Of a stretch of 64,000 bases of DNA, positions 57,641 through 64,000 are shown piece by piece. Source of the stretch: Lacibacter sp. H375 (GTDB taxonomy: Bacteria; Bacteroidota; Bacteroidia; Chitinophagales; Chitinophagaceae). Within the stretch, counting starts at the first letter, position 1. Each line of letters starts with the position of its first letter. Below the pieces are notes generated by a model that saw only the letters and a list, made by a program, of their open reading frames with translations, had not been told where the DNA came from and did not search any database. A program made the position numbers and the translations under genes. The stretch lies in the NCBI RefSeq assembly GCF_037892425.1, contig NZ_JBBKTT010000001.1:620001-684000 (forward strand), written 5' to 3'.

Positions 57641-58228
57641 TTACCGGCCAAACAACCCCTTTACAATATCCATCATTCCTCCCCCACCTTTTTGTTGCTG
57701 CTCTGCGGCACCACCTTTTACCATATTAATAATATCGTTCAAATCGGTATCTCCGTCCCCATCTCTATCGAGGCCGCCCCCTTGTGTAATCCGACTTAAC
57801 ATGCCCTGCAGATCAAGGCCACCAGTTTTTCCGCCGGTGAGTGAACTGAAAATACCTTGCAGATCGAAGCTGTTATCACCAGGGTCATTGGTTTTTGAGA
57901 TAAACTTTTGCAAAACGGCAGGCAACAGGCTGCTCACAATGCCACCGGCCTGACCCTGATTCAGACTAAATTTATTCATCAGCGACTGAACTGCATTGAC
58001 CGAAAGCTGATTGGCCAAAGGATTACTCTGCAGATCACCTCCTCTACCACCTAACAAGCTAAGAACATCGTTAAACTGCCCACCAGCCAATGCCTGTTGC
58101 AGCCCTCCGGAAATATTGTTGGTTACATCCGCAATCGCTTCATCATTTCGTTCATTGGGAATATCAGGGTTTTGAATAATTGCTGAACCTGCCTGTTCTT
58201 TCACCAAATTGAAAAGTTGTTCCAACAT
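57641..58228 (-). CDS. DUF937 protein with a calcium-loop motif
   Basis: 195 residues from MLEQLFNLVKEQAGSAII; upstream codons to 58261 have no similarity. DUF937 proteins are helical and of unknown function. Near residue 160 there is DRDGDGDTDLNDIINMV, which fits a calcium loop (acidic residues at 1, 3, 5, 9 and 12), followed by a glycine-rich linker and a conserved end MMDIVKGLFGR. Glycine-rich repeats (GGLDLQGML, GGGLDRDGDG) flank it. No signal peptide. The motif suggests calcium-dependent folding, which is inference. Confidence 0.85.
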   Translation of the reverse strand: MLEQLFNLVKEQAGSAIIQNPDIPNERNDEAIADVTNNISGGLQQALAGGQFNDVLSLLGGRGGDLQSNPLANQLSVNAVQSLMNKFSLNQGQAGGIVSSLLPAVLQKFISKTNDPGDNSFDLQGIFSSLTGGKTGGLDLQGMLSRITQGGGLDRDGDGDTDLNDIINMVKGGAAEQQQKGGGGMMDIVKGLFGR

Positions 58229-58345
58229 AATCGTTTGCTGTTTAAAAGATGGTACAATCAAATTACATGAAAAAAAACTCTAATGCAAGCAATCCATATA
58301 ATTTCTTTGTTATGATAATATCAGCAGACAATCACAAAACAAAAG

Positions 58346-58364
58346 ACCCGGGTACTCTCCGGGT
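58346..58364 (-). terminator. Terminator of the metallopeptidase gene
   Basis: ACCCGG / CCGGGT stem, followed on the minus strand by TCTTTTG, just after the stop at 58392. Confidence 0.8.
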
Positions 58365-58391
58365 ATACTAATTATATCATAAAGTAGCTGC

Positions 58392-59324
58392 TTAACGAAC
58401 TTTATTTGCAATGAGTCTTGCATCATCCTGCATTGTATTGCAACCAGAATAAGCGGTACCTACCCACCATTTTCCTACCGGTTGATAATAAGAAACGCCC
58501 ATGATGGGTGCTTCGCCATTACCTCCCGGATTGTAATCGGCAACGAAATTGCAGTTAGCATCATACTTTGTCTGGTGATTTAAACCAAGTGTATGGCCTG
58601 CTTCATGTGAAACCGCTTCCCAATTATATTTCTGGTTATAGCCAAGGGCTTTGGAGAATACAAACGCTGGAATATCCATGCCCCAGCTAATTGTATTTAA
58701 GTAAGCAACACCACCAGCACCACCGTACCATGAATTGTTTTCTGTAATGATCACACGTTGGCGTTTTGCAGCACTTGCGGCAAAGTAAACTGTAGAATCA
58801 GTTGTAACAACGATTGTAGGGAATACAGAATAATCACTCTTTACTTCGGTTAGAATGTTTGCAATTTCTGTACTTGAAAAACCAGAAGGTGTGCAGTTAA
58901 TTGTAATGCCACCGTTCCAATATGGAGTGGTTACTGTTTGTCCATCAAAATCAAGGAAAATAACCCATGATGAAGTAGAAACTGGTGTTGTCGGGTTTGT
59001 TGTTATGCTGTTGTTATCACAAGCGTCGCCTGTACCGTCTTTGTCAGTATCGAGTTGATCAGGATTGTAAGTGGAAGGACAGTTATCTGATGCATCTGCA
59101 ATGCCGTCTCTATCCCTGTCTCTTCCTTTTGCTGAAATGTTTGTTTCAGAGATATCTCCTCTTCTTACATTGTTGTAATTGCCTTTCAGGAAATCACATG
59201 TCTCAAGTTTTTTTGATGCTGATTGCTGTTTAAGCAACTCGGTTGTTTCGGTTTGAACGCTGTCTTCTTTTTGACAAGCAGCTGCACAGAATAGCAGCAA
59301 AGAATAGAAAAGTACCCTTTTCAT
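58392..59324 (-). CDS. Zinc metallopeptidase lipoprotein with thrombospondin-3 repeats
   Basis: 310 residues. Lipoprotein signal [17 protein letters not shown]; then two calcium-binding thrombospondin type 3 repeats ([32 protein letters not shown], ~residues 68-103); then a metzincin-like domain with the zinc motif [13 protein letters not shown] (HEXXHXXGXXH, near residue 240) and IMGVSYYQP as a possible Met-turn. It is likely an extracellular or surface-bound protease. Its specificity is unknown. Upstream, 59325-59658 has no good promoter match. Confidence 0.9.
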   Translation of the reverse strand: MKRVLFYSLLLFCAAACQKEDSVQTETTELLKQQSASKKLETCDFLKGNYNNVRRGDISETNISAKGRDRDRDGIADASDNCPSTYNPDQLDTDKDGTGDACDNNSITTNPTTPVSTSSWVIFLDFDGQTVTTPYWNGGITINCTPSGFSSTEIANILTEVKSDYSVFPTIVVTTDSTVYFAASAAKRQRVIITENNSWYGGAGGVAYLNTISWGMDIPAFVFSKALGYNQKYNWEAVSHEAGHTLGLNHQTKYDANCNFVADYNPGGNGEAPIMGVSYYQPVGKWWVGTAYSGCNTMQDDARLIANKVR

Positions 59325-59658
59325 AGAGATTTGGATTTTATTGGATTTTAAAAATTGGTTGTTTTCTCAGCAGGCAAGTTTCTCTTCCCTGCTTCGTAAG
59401 TTTATTCTTAATTTTTTAGCGTGATTGATTTAGAAAACATAATGCCAAAAATGAAAGTTTATTTCATTTCGAGCCAAAATAGTGATGATTATGACTTCCG
59501 CAGCTATTGAAATTGGTCTGTGGGCTGCAAAAGCAACATCATCTCTACCTGTCTTCTTCCAAAGAGCATGTAAAGAAACTCATTCTTTCTTGCCCGTATT
59601 ATCGAGCAAAGAAGCATTCGCTTGTAGTTTTAAATTGATACCTCTTCAGGGTTTACTA
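59325..59658. other. 334-bp gap between the metallopeptidase gene and prfA
   Basis: AT-rich. It holds the metallopeptidase promoter region and the 3' flank of prfA. A frame from 59482 (plus) runs into prfA and looks spurious. I see no repeat, RNA gene or terminator here. Confidence 0.4.
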
Positions 59659-60720
59659 TTACTGCAGAGTAAGTTTTTCTGCATTCTCAGCAAACTGCAG
59701 TGCATCGATGAGCTCCTCAATTTCGCCATTGAGTACTGCATCTAAGTTATAAAGTGTGAGACCGATGCGGTGATCGGTTACACGCCCTTGGGGATAATTA
59801 TAGGTTCTGATCTTGGCGCTTCTATCGCCGGTACTCACTAAACTTTTTCGTTGGCGGGCAATCTCTTCTTCATGTTTACGCACTTGCTCCTCATATAAAC
59901 GGGTACGCATCATCTGCATCGCTTTTTCCCGGTTGGCCAATTGTGTGCGCTCTGTTTGACAGATCACTACTGTACCGGTTGGTATATGCGTAAGCATTAC
60001 TTTGGTTTCAACTTTGTTTACATTCTGTCCACCGGCACCACCACTTCGTGATGTTTCCATCTTAACATCACTTTCCCGCAATTCAAAATCAATTTCTTCT
60101 GCTTCCGGCATCACGGCTACGGTTGCGGCACTGGTGTGTACACGACCACTGGTTTCAGTTGCCGGCACACGTTGCACACGGTGTACACCGCTTTCAAATT
60201 TCAACGTACCATATACATCATCGCCCGTAACTTCTAATTGCACTTCCTTGTATCCGCCAACAGTTCCTTCGCTTTCGCTAAGGATTGTTGTTTTCCATCC
60301 ACGACGCTCACAATATTTAATATACATCCGCAACAGATCACCTGCAAACAAGCTCGCTTCATCGCCACCCGTTCCTGCACGTACTTCAAGAATGGCATTC
60401 TTATCATCCTGAGGATCTTTTGGAATAAGCAATTGACGGATGTGTTTCTCTAACTCATCCTTTTTCTCTTCCAACATTGGCAATTCTTCTTTTGCCATTT
60501 CACGTAACTCTTCATCGCTACCATTCAGTGCTTCTTTATAACTCTGCAGATCGGATAGTACAGCAAGATATTCCCTACGGGATTGTACCAGTTTTTCCAG
60601 GCTGCGGTACTCTTTACTCAACGCCGAAAACTGCTTGTTGTTGGCAACAATTTCGGGATTGGTTAATGCCACACCAACTTCATCAAACCTTGCCTGGATA
60701 GCTTCTAATTTATCTAACAT
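59659..60720 (-). CDS. prfA: Peptide chain release factor 1
   Basis: 353 residues. Releases the peptide at UAA and UAG. GGQ motif in [19 protein letters not shown] and the RF1 tripeptide PAT in [15 protein letters not shown]. The acidic N-terminal domain and [20 protein letters not shown] are usual. It shares a symmetric divergent promoter with the amidohydrolase gene. Confidence 0.97.
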   Translation of the reverse strand: MLDKLEAIQARFDEVGVALTNPEIVANNKQFSALSKEYRSLEKLVQSRREYLAVLSDLQSYKEALNGSDEELREMAKEELPMLEEKKDELEKHIRQLLIPKDPQDDKNAILEVRAGTGGDEASLFAGDLLRMYIKYCERRGWKTTILSESEGTVGGYKEVQLEVTGDDVYGTLKFESGVHRVQRVPATETSGRVHTSAATVAVMPEAEEIDFELRESDVKMETSRSGGAGGQNVNKVETKVMLTHIPTGTVVICQTERTQLANREKAMQMMRTRLYEEQVRKHEEEIARQRKSLVSTGDRSAKIRTYNYPQGRVTDHRIGLTLYNLDAVLNGEIEELIDALQFAENAEKLTLQ

Positions 60721-60756
60721 AAATAACTGTGTTCCTGAGAGGGAATTGTTTAGTCT

Positions 60757-60777
60757 TAAATTTGAGCGGCAAATTTA
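60757..60777. promoter_or_regulatory. Overlapping divergent promoters of prfA and the amidohydrolase gene
   Basis: TAAATTTG (60757-60764) on the plus strand and the same box on the minus strand (60770-60777), five bases apart, both exact TAnnTTTG. Each -7 box lies in the start region of the other, so polymerase can occupy only one at a time. Confidence 0.65.
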
Positions 60778-60790
60778 AATGAATTAACGC

Positions 60791-61966
60791 ATGCGCTACA
60801 GGAAATTAAGAGCAGACAGGTTGTTTGATGGATATGGGTTCAGAAACGATGATGATATATTGGTTACAGATGAAGAAGGGGTTATTATTGATATTGTTAC
60901 ATCTGTTCATGCGGGTGACGATGTTGAACAACTGTCAGGGATTCTTTCACCCGGATTGATCAACTGCCATTGCCATCTGGAGTTAAGTCATTTGAAAAAC
61001 ATGATTCCTCCGCATACAGGTTTAATCGATTTTTTATGCTCTGTTGTAACAAAACGTGGGTTTGAAGCTGATAACATTGCGGCTGCTATTGCAGAAGCTG
61101 AGCAGGAAATGTTTAAAAACGGAACAGTTGCAGTTGGTGATATCGGCAATACTGCAGATACAGCTTTTGTAAAAAGTAGTAGCAAGATCCGCTGGCAGAA
61201 TTTTGTGGAGGTGTTGGGATTTTATGATGCGAAAGCAGAAGAAAACATCAAGAATTATCAGGCAATAGCAAACGAGTTGAATAGTGTACTTCGTACTTCC
61301 AACTTCGCACATCGTACTTCTCTGGTTCCACATGCACCTTACAGTGTTTCTGCAAAAACATTTCAGCTGATCAACGAAGCAACTGCCGGACAGATCATTT
61401 CAATTCACAACCAGGAGAATCCCGCCGAAGATGAATTGTATAAAACAGGTAGTGGCGATTTTCTAAAACTGTTTCGTGTGTTTGGTATCGAGTCTTCACC
61501 ATTTCCAATAACAGGAAAAAGTTCTATCAGTTCGTATTTACCTTTTTTCAATAATAGCCAAACGATTTTTCTGGTGCATAATACATTCATGCCAGAAGAA
61601 GATATTGTTTGGGCAAACGATTATGCTTCAGAAAATGGATTAAAAGTGATCTACTGTTTGTGCCCCAATGCTAATTTGTATATTGAAAACAAAGTGCCGC
61701 AGGTTTCTTTATTTCAAAAACATAATTGTGAGTTGGTGTTGGGAACAGATAGTTATAGCAGCAACTGGCAGTTAAGTATTGCAAAAGAAATACAAACCTT
61801 ACTGCAACATACTTCTATATCCATTGAACAAGCTTTGCAAATGGCAACAATCAACGGTGCAAAAGCTTTGCAGTGGGATAATGAATTAGGAAGTTTTAAA
61901 AAGGGAAAAAAACCGGGTGTTGTAATACTTGCAGAAGACTTCAGCAGTTCAGAAAGGTTATTGTAA
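60791..61966 (+). CDS. Amidohydrolase family protein
   Basis: 391 residues, subtype III amidohydrolase: metal motif LINCHCHLELSH, TSLVPHAPYSVSAKTF, ISIHNQENPAEDEL and the catalytic aspartate in LVLGTDSYSSNWQL. It is close to the deaminase group that includes aminodeoxyfutalosine deaminase of the futalosine menaquinone route, but no mqn gene is nearby, so the substrate is left open. The segment NSVLRTSNFAHRTS is encoded by a word repeat (61285-61320). Promoter at 60757. Confidence 0.85.
   Translation: MRYRKLRADRLFDGYGFRNDDDILVTDEEGVIIDIVTSVHAGDDVEQLSGILSPGLINCHCHLELSHLKNMIPPHTGLIDFLCSVVTKRGFEADNIAAAIAEAEQEMFKNGTVAVGDIGNTADTAFVKSSSKIRWQNFVEVLGFYDAKAEENIKNYQAIANELNSVLRTSNFAHRTSLVPHAPYSVSAKTFQLINEATAGQIISIHNQENPAEDELYKTGSGDFLKLFRVFGIESSPFPITGKSSISSYLPFFNNSQTIFLVHNTFMPEEDIVWANDYASENGLKVIYCLCPNANLYIENKVPQVSLFQKHNCELVLGTDSYSSNWQLSIAKEIQTLLQHTSISIEQALQMATINGAKALQWDNELGSFKKGKKPGVVILAEDFSSSERLL
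61285..61320 (+). repeat. Word repeat inside the amidohydrolase gene
   Basis: Degenerate repeats of CGTACTTC / CAACTTCGCA, read in frame as VLRTSNFAHRTS, just before the conserved SLVPHAPYS motif. The style is the same as the intergenic repeats. Confidence 0.4.
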
Positions 61967-61996
61967 CATTACCTCTCTCCTTCAATCTTGACTATG

Positions 61997-62040
61997 CACA
62001 GGAGTCATCACTCATTATTGATCACTCATCATTCATCTTC
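61997..62040. repeat. Word repeat between the amidohydrolase gene and recO
   Basis: CATCACTCATTATTG / ATCACTCATCATTCATC words filling most of the convergent gap. No classical terminator is visible here. Confidence 0.5.
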
Positions 62041-62788
62041 ACGGTTCCATGATCTGCTGCAATACCGGTAACGTTTTCATCTTTGAAAAATCGGGCATAT
62101 GAAACATGTAAAACACTTCAACTGCTTCAAGCAACTGACGGCGTTGCAGATAATTCATTGGAATTTCGGTTAACTCATTTGGCTGCATAGCTTTCAATAA
62201 TTCGCTGATGAGTTTTGCAGATTCCCCTTCTATAAAATAAACGTGCTGCGGATAATGTTCGGCAAAACTTCCTTCCTGCAGATCGAAAATAGTATATCGT
62301 TCCGCATCTTCTGTATTCATTTGGAAACCGAAAAAATTAGTAAGATGCAACGAAAAGTACAAAGGGAAATTAGCAGTTACAGCAGACGATGCTTTATCTA
62401 ATTGCATCAATGCTTCTTCAACAAAATAAAACAGATCAGGATTATTTTCGGGTTGCTTTACACATTTCTGTAACAGTTCCATCATGTAGAGCAGTACACT
62501 GTTTTTTATAACATCAGCAAACAACTCTTCATACAAATAACTCCATCGGAATTCCTTTATACGTTGAAGGTTTTTTACATCATGATGATAAACGATTAGC
62601 TCGAGAATAGCACCCGGTTGAAAATAATTGGCTTTAGCCCCGCCCTTCTTTGCGTTTGTTCTTACCCCTTGCACAATATAACTCTGCAATCCATACAATT
62701 CAGTATAGGCCGATACAATTAAACTTGTTTCGCCATACTTTACTGTTCGTAAAATAACTGCCTTTGTTTTATGGAGCACATTACTCAA
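62039..62788 (-). CDS. recO: DNA repair protein RecO
   Basis: 249 residues. OB-fold start MSNVLHKTKAVILRTVKYGE and TSLIVSAYTELYGLQSYIV, then a helical C-terminal domain. The zinc-finger cysteines of many RecO proteins are absent. It loads RecA with RecF/RecR. The start codon is TTG at 62786-62788: an in-frame TGA lies two codons upstream and no ATG is available. It begins 7 bp after the previous stop, so it is in an operon with the propeller protein. Confidence 0.93.
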   Translation of the reverse strand: MSNVLHKTKAVILRTVKYGETSLIVSAYTELYGLQSYIVQGVRTNAKKGGAKANYFQPGAILELIVYHHDVKNLQRIKEFRWSYLYEELFADVIKNSVLLYMMELLQKCVKQPENNPDLFYFVEEALMQLDKASSAVTANFPLYFSLHLTNFFGFQMNTEDAERYTIFDLQEGSFAEHYPQHVYFIEGESAKLISELLKAMQPNELTEIPMNYLQRRQLLEAVEVFYMFHMPDFSKMKTLPVLQQIMEP

Positions 62789-62795
62789 TCTTCAC

Positions 62796-64000
62796 TTATT
62801 TTATAAATACGATCTTGCCTACTTGTTTCTCTGCACCAAATTCATCTTTTGCCAATACCATGTATACTCCGCTTGACACACGTTGGTTTCTATAATCTCT
62901 TCCATTCCAAATTGCCTGCCCACCCAATGATCTTGTTTGAAAAACTAACCGTCCATTTAACTCTACAATTTTTACAATAGAATTTTCCGGTAAGCCACGA
63001 ATCCCAATGTTACCATTGTAACCCGGTGGCACAGGGCTAGGAAACACAATTACTTTATCTGGATTTTCGTTCACATCTGTTGCACCTGCACGATAGCTGC
63101 AAATACCATTGAAGGTTGAAAAATATACTTCACCGGTTTTTGGATCAATTGCAATACGAATGATTGCGTTACTCAACAACGGACTGTTTTCTGCAGTAAA
63201 TCGTTCCAACACTTTTTCTCCATCAGCACTGATTAACCAAACACCATTGCGTGTGCCTACCCATTTGCGGTTGGCAGCATCAACAGCTATTGCCCGGACA
63301 TCTTCATTCTCGAATAGAAATCCTGCAAAATTATCCTGTTGCACAACCGGCTGAAAAGCTTCACATCCGTTTGTTGTAAATACTTCACCAGGGCATTGAA
63401 TAATTGCAATGCCTTTATCTGTGCCTAACCAGATAAAACCATCTTTATCCTTCACCATGCAGTTCACTGCATTACTTGGCAGGTTACCGCTGCCTCTTCC
63501 GGTTTGAAACCATTTCCAACGATCATCACCAGTGTTATCGATTGACGCTCCATGATTATAAACAAACAGTCCATTTCCCTGCGGCACTTGTATCCATTTC
63601 TGATCAGCATCATCAATCAATATTGCACCTACCATATTATCCTGAATTAAAAAAGGCACACGAAACTGTTGCCAGTTTCCGTCTGCTTTTTTTACTAAAA
63701 AATTATTAGAGCCGGCGAAATTGCTGACCCATAAATTATTGGCCGCATCAAAAGCCATACCTCCAACACGATAATTATTTGGGTCGCCAACAGCAACATT
63801 CAAAGGCGAATTCTGTTTGTAGATCTTGTATTGGGTGGCTGATTTAAATTCTACCAAACCACCACCAAATGATCCCGCATAAATTGTTTCATCTCGTGGA
63901 TCAATAGCAATACTGATAACATCAAATACCGTATCCATAAAGGATAAATTAGTTCGATTGTAATCTTTCCATTCGTTACCATCAAACGTAAAAAAACCTG
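62796..64000 (-). CDS. Two-component-regulator propeller protein with T9SS sorting domain (PorZ-like), 5' truncated
   Basis: At least 400 residues; the frame stays open to the window edge (FFTFDGNEWKDYNRTNLSF before the ATG at 63938), so the true start is outside. Propeller repeats (DVISIAIDPRDETIYAGSFG; VNCMVKDKDGFIWLGTDKGI; VDAANRKWVGTRNGVWLI) are followed by a type IX C-terminal domain (VIVFPSPVPPGYNGNIGIRG; VSSGVYMVLAKDEFG). PorZ has this make-up and stays at the cell surface as part of T9SS; a secreted propeller protein is the alternative. Confidence 0.7.
   Translation of the reverse strand, partial: GFFTFDGNEWKDYNRTNLSFMDTVFDVISIAIDPRDETIYAGSFGGGLVEFKSATQYKIYKQNSPLNVAVGDPNNYRVGGMAFDAANNLWVSNFAGSNNFLVKKADGNWQQFRVPFLIQDNMVGAILIDDADQKWIQVPQGNGLFVYNHGASIDNTGDDRWKWFQTGRGSGNLPSNAVNCMVKDKDGFIWLGTDKGIAIIQCPGEVFTTNGCEAFQPVVQQDNFAGFLFENEDVRAIAVDAANRKWVGTRNGVWLISADGEKVLERFTAENSPLLSNAIIRIAIDPKTGEVYFSTFNGICSYRAGATDVNENPDKVIVFPSPVPPGYNGNIGIRGLPENSIVKIVELNGRLVFQTRSLGGQAIWNGRDYRNQRVSSGVYMVLAKDEFGAEKQVGKIVFIK

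Noticed and set aside
59482-59745. 87-residue plus-strand frame in the gap before prfA
   Set aside because: Runs into prfA antisense, no similarity or promoter.

Overview
The window is chromosomal DNA of a member of the phylum Bacteroidota, most likely the Chitinophagaceae. This is inferred from type IX secretion C-terminal sorting domains, SusC-style TonB receptors with carboxypeptidase-like N-terminal domains, DUF5686, DUF1361, DUF4870 and MoxR/Bat families, the dimeric glycyl-tRNA synthetase, and promoters of the Bacteroidota TAnnTTTG (-7) type. The DNA is AT-rich and densely coding. It has no tRNA, rRNA, insertion sequence, phage or CRISPR array that I can see. The genes are mostly housekeeping and envelope functions.

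Layout. 1-10,150: a nearly complete heme pathway, with the hemN tail, a small cytochrome c lipoprotein, hemJ and hemH on the minus strand, and divergently hemA-hemC-hemD-hemE-hemF-hemB-hemL on the plus strand. Every step from glutamyl-tRNA to protoheme is present, with both the oxygen-dependent (HemF) and the oxygen-independent (HemN) decarboxylase. 10,186-17,530: an iron-uptake locus of a PepSY membrane protein, two TonB-dependent receptors and an AraC regulator with a cysteine cluster; the two receptor promoters share a ~40-bp tandem-repeat operator. 17,798-25,000: gyrB, a 65-residue protein with its own promoter and terminator, a lipoprotein, a DUF4870 protein and mfd. 25,184-30,214: a 1,676-residue secreted subtilisin-like protease with a T9SS sorting domain. 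30,291-37,564: a small membrane protein, glyS, a MazG-like pyrophosphohydrolase, dtd, arfB, a diheme cytochrome c peroxidase, a coiled-coil protein, a flippase and a metallo-hydrolase. 37,635-42,072: a large protein that looks like a peptidase-MA/TolB/Omp85 composite, then DUF1361 and DgkA. 42,140-45,005: an operon of a membrane protein, a winged-helix regulator, CreD and a Coq4-like protein, with two matching palindromic operators. 45,174-51,214: a DUF5686 receptor-like protein, an aminotransferase, a gamma-carbonic anhydrase, two small proteins and rsgA. 51,382-55,205: a MoxR-DUF58-BatD-like-BatA operon. 55,410-64,000: a small conserved protein, a cyclophilin, gcvH, a VanZ-like protein, a tandem ~150-nt hairpin element, a DUF937 protein, a HEXXH metallopeptidase lipoprotein, prfA, an amidohydrolase, recO and a partial PorZ-like propeller protein.

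The most interesting signals are outside coding sequence. They are: (i) an AraC-type direct repeat with 21-bp periodicity at the same distance from the -7 box of both TonB receptor genes; (ii) two copies of a 17-bp palindrome over the -7 boxes of the winged-helix/CreD operon; (iii) a tandem duplicated element with two hairpins and a perfectly conserved 27-nt block, possibly twin small RNAs; (iv) a family of degenerate short-word repeats between genes, two of which appear to lie inside hemC and the amidohydrolase; (v) genes whose -7 box sits exactly six bases before the start codon, predicting leaderless mRNAs; (vi) a cluster of palindromes and a direct repeat between hemH and hemA; and (vii) a symmetric overlapping divergent promoter between prfA and the amidohydrolase. 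Nothing here looks like a defence island or a wholly new enzymatic system.
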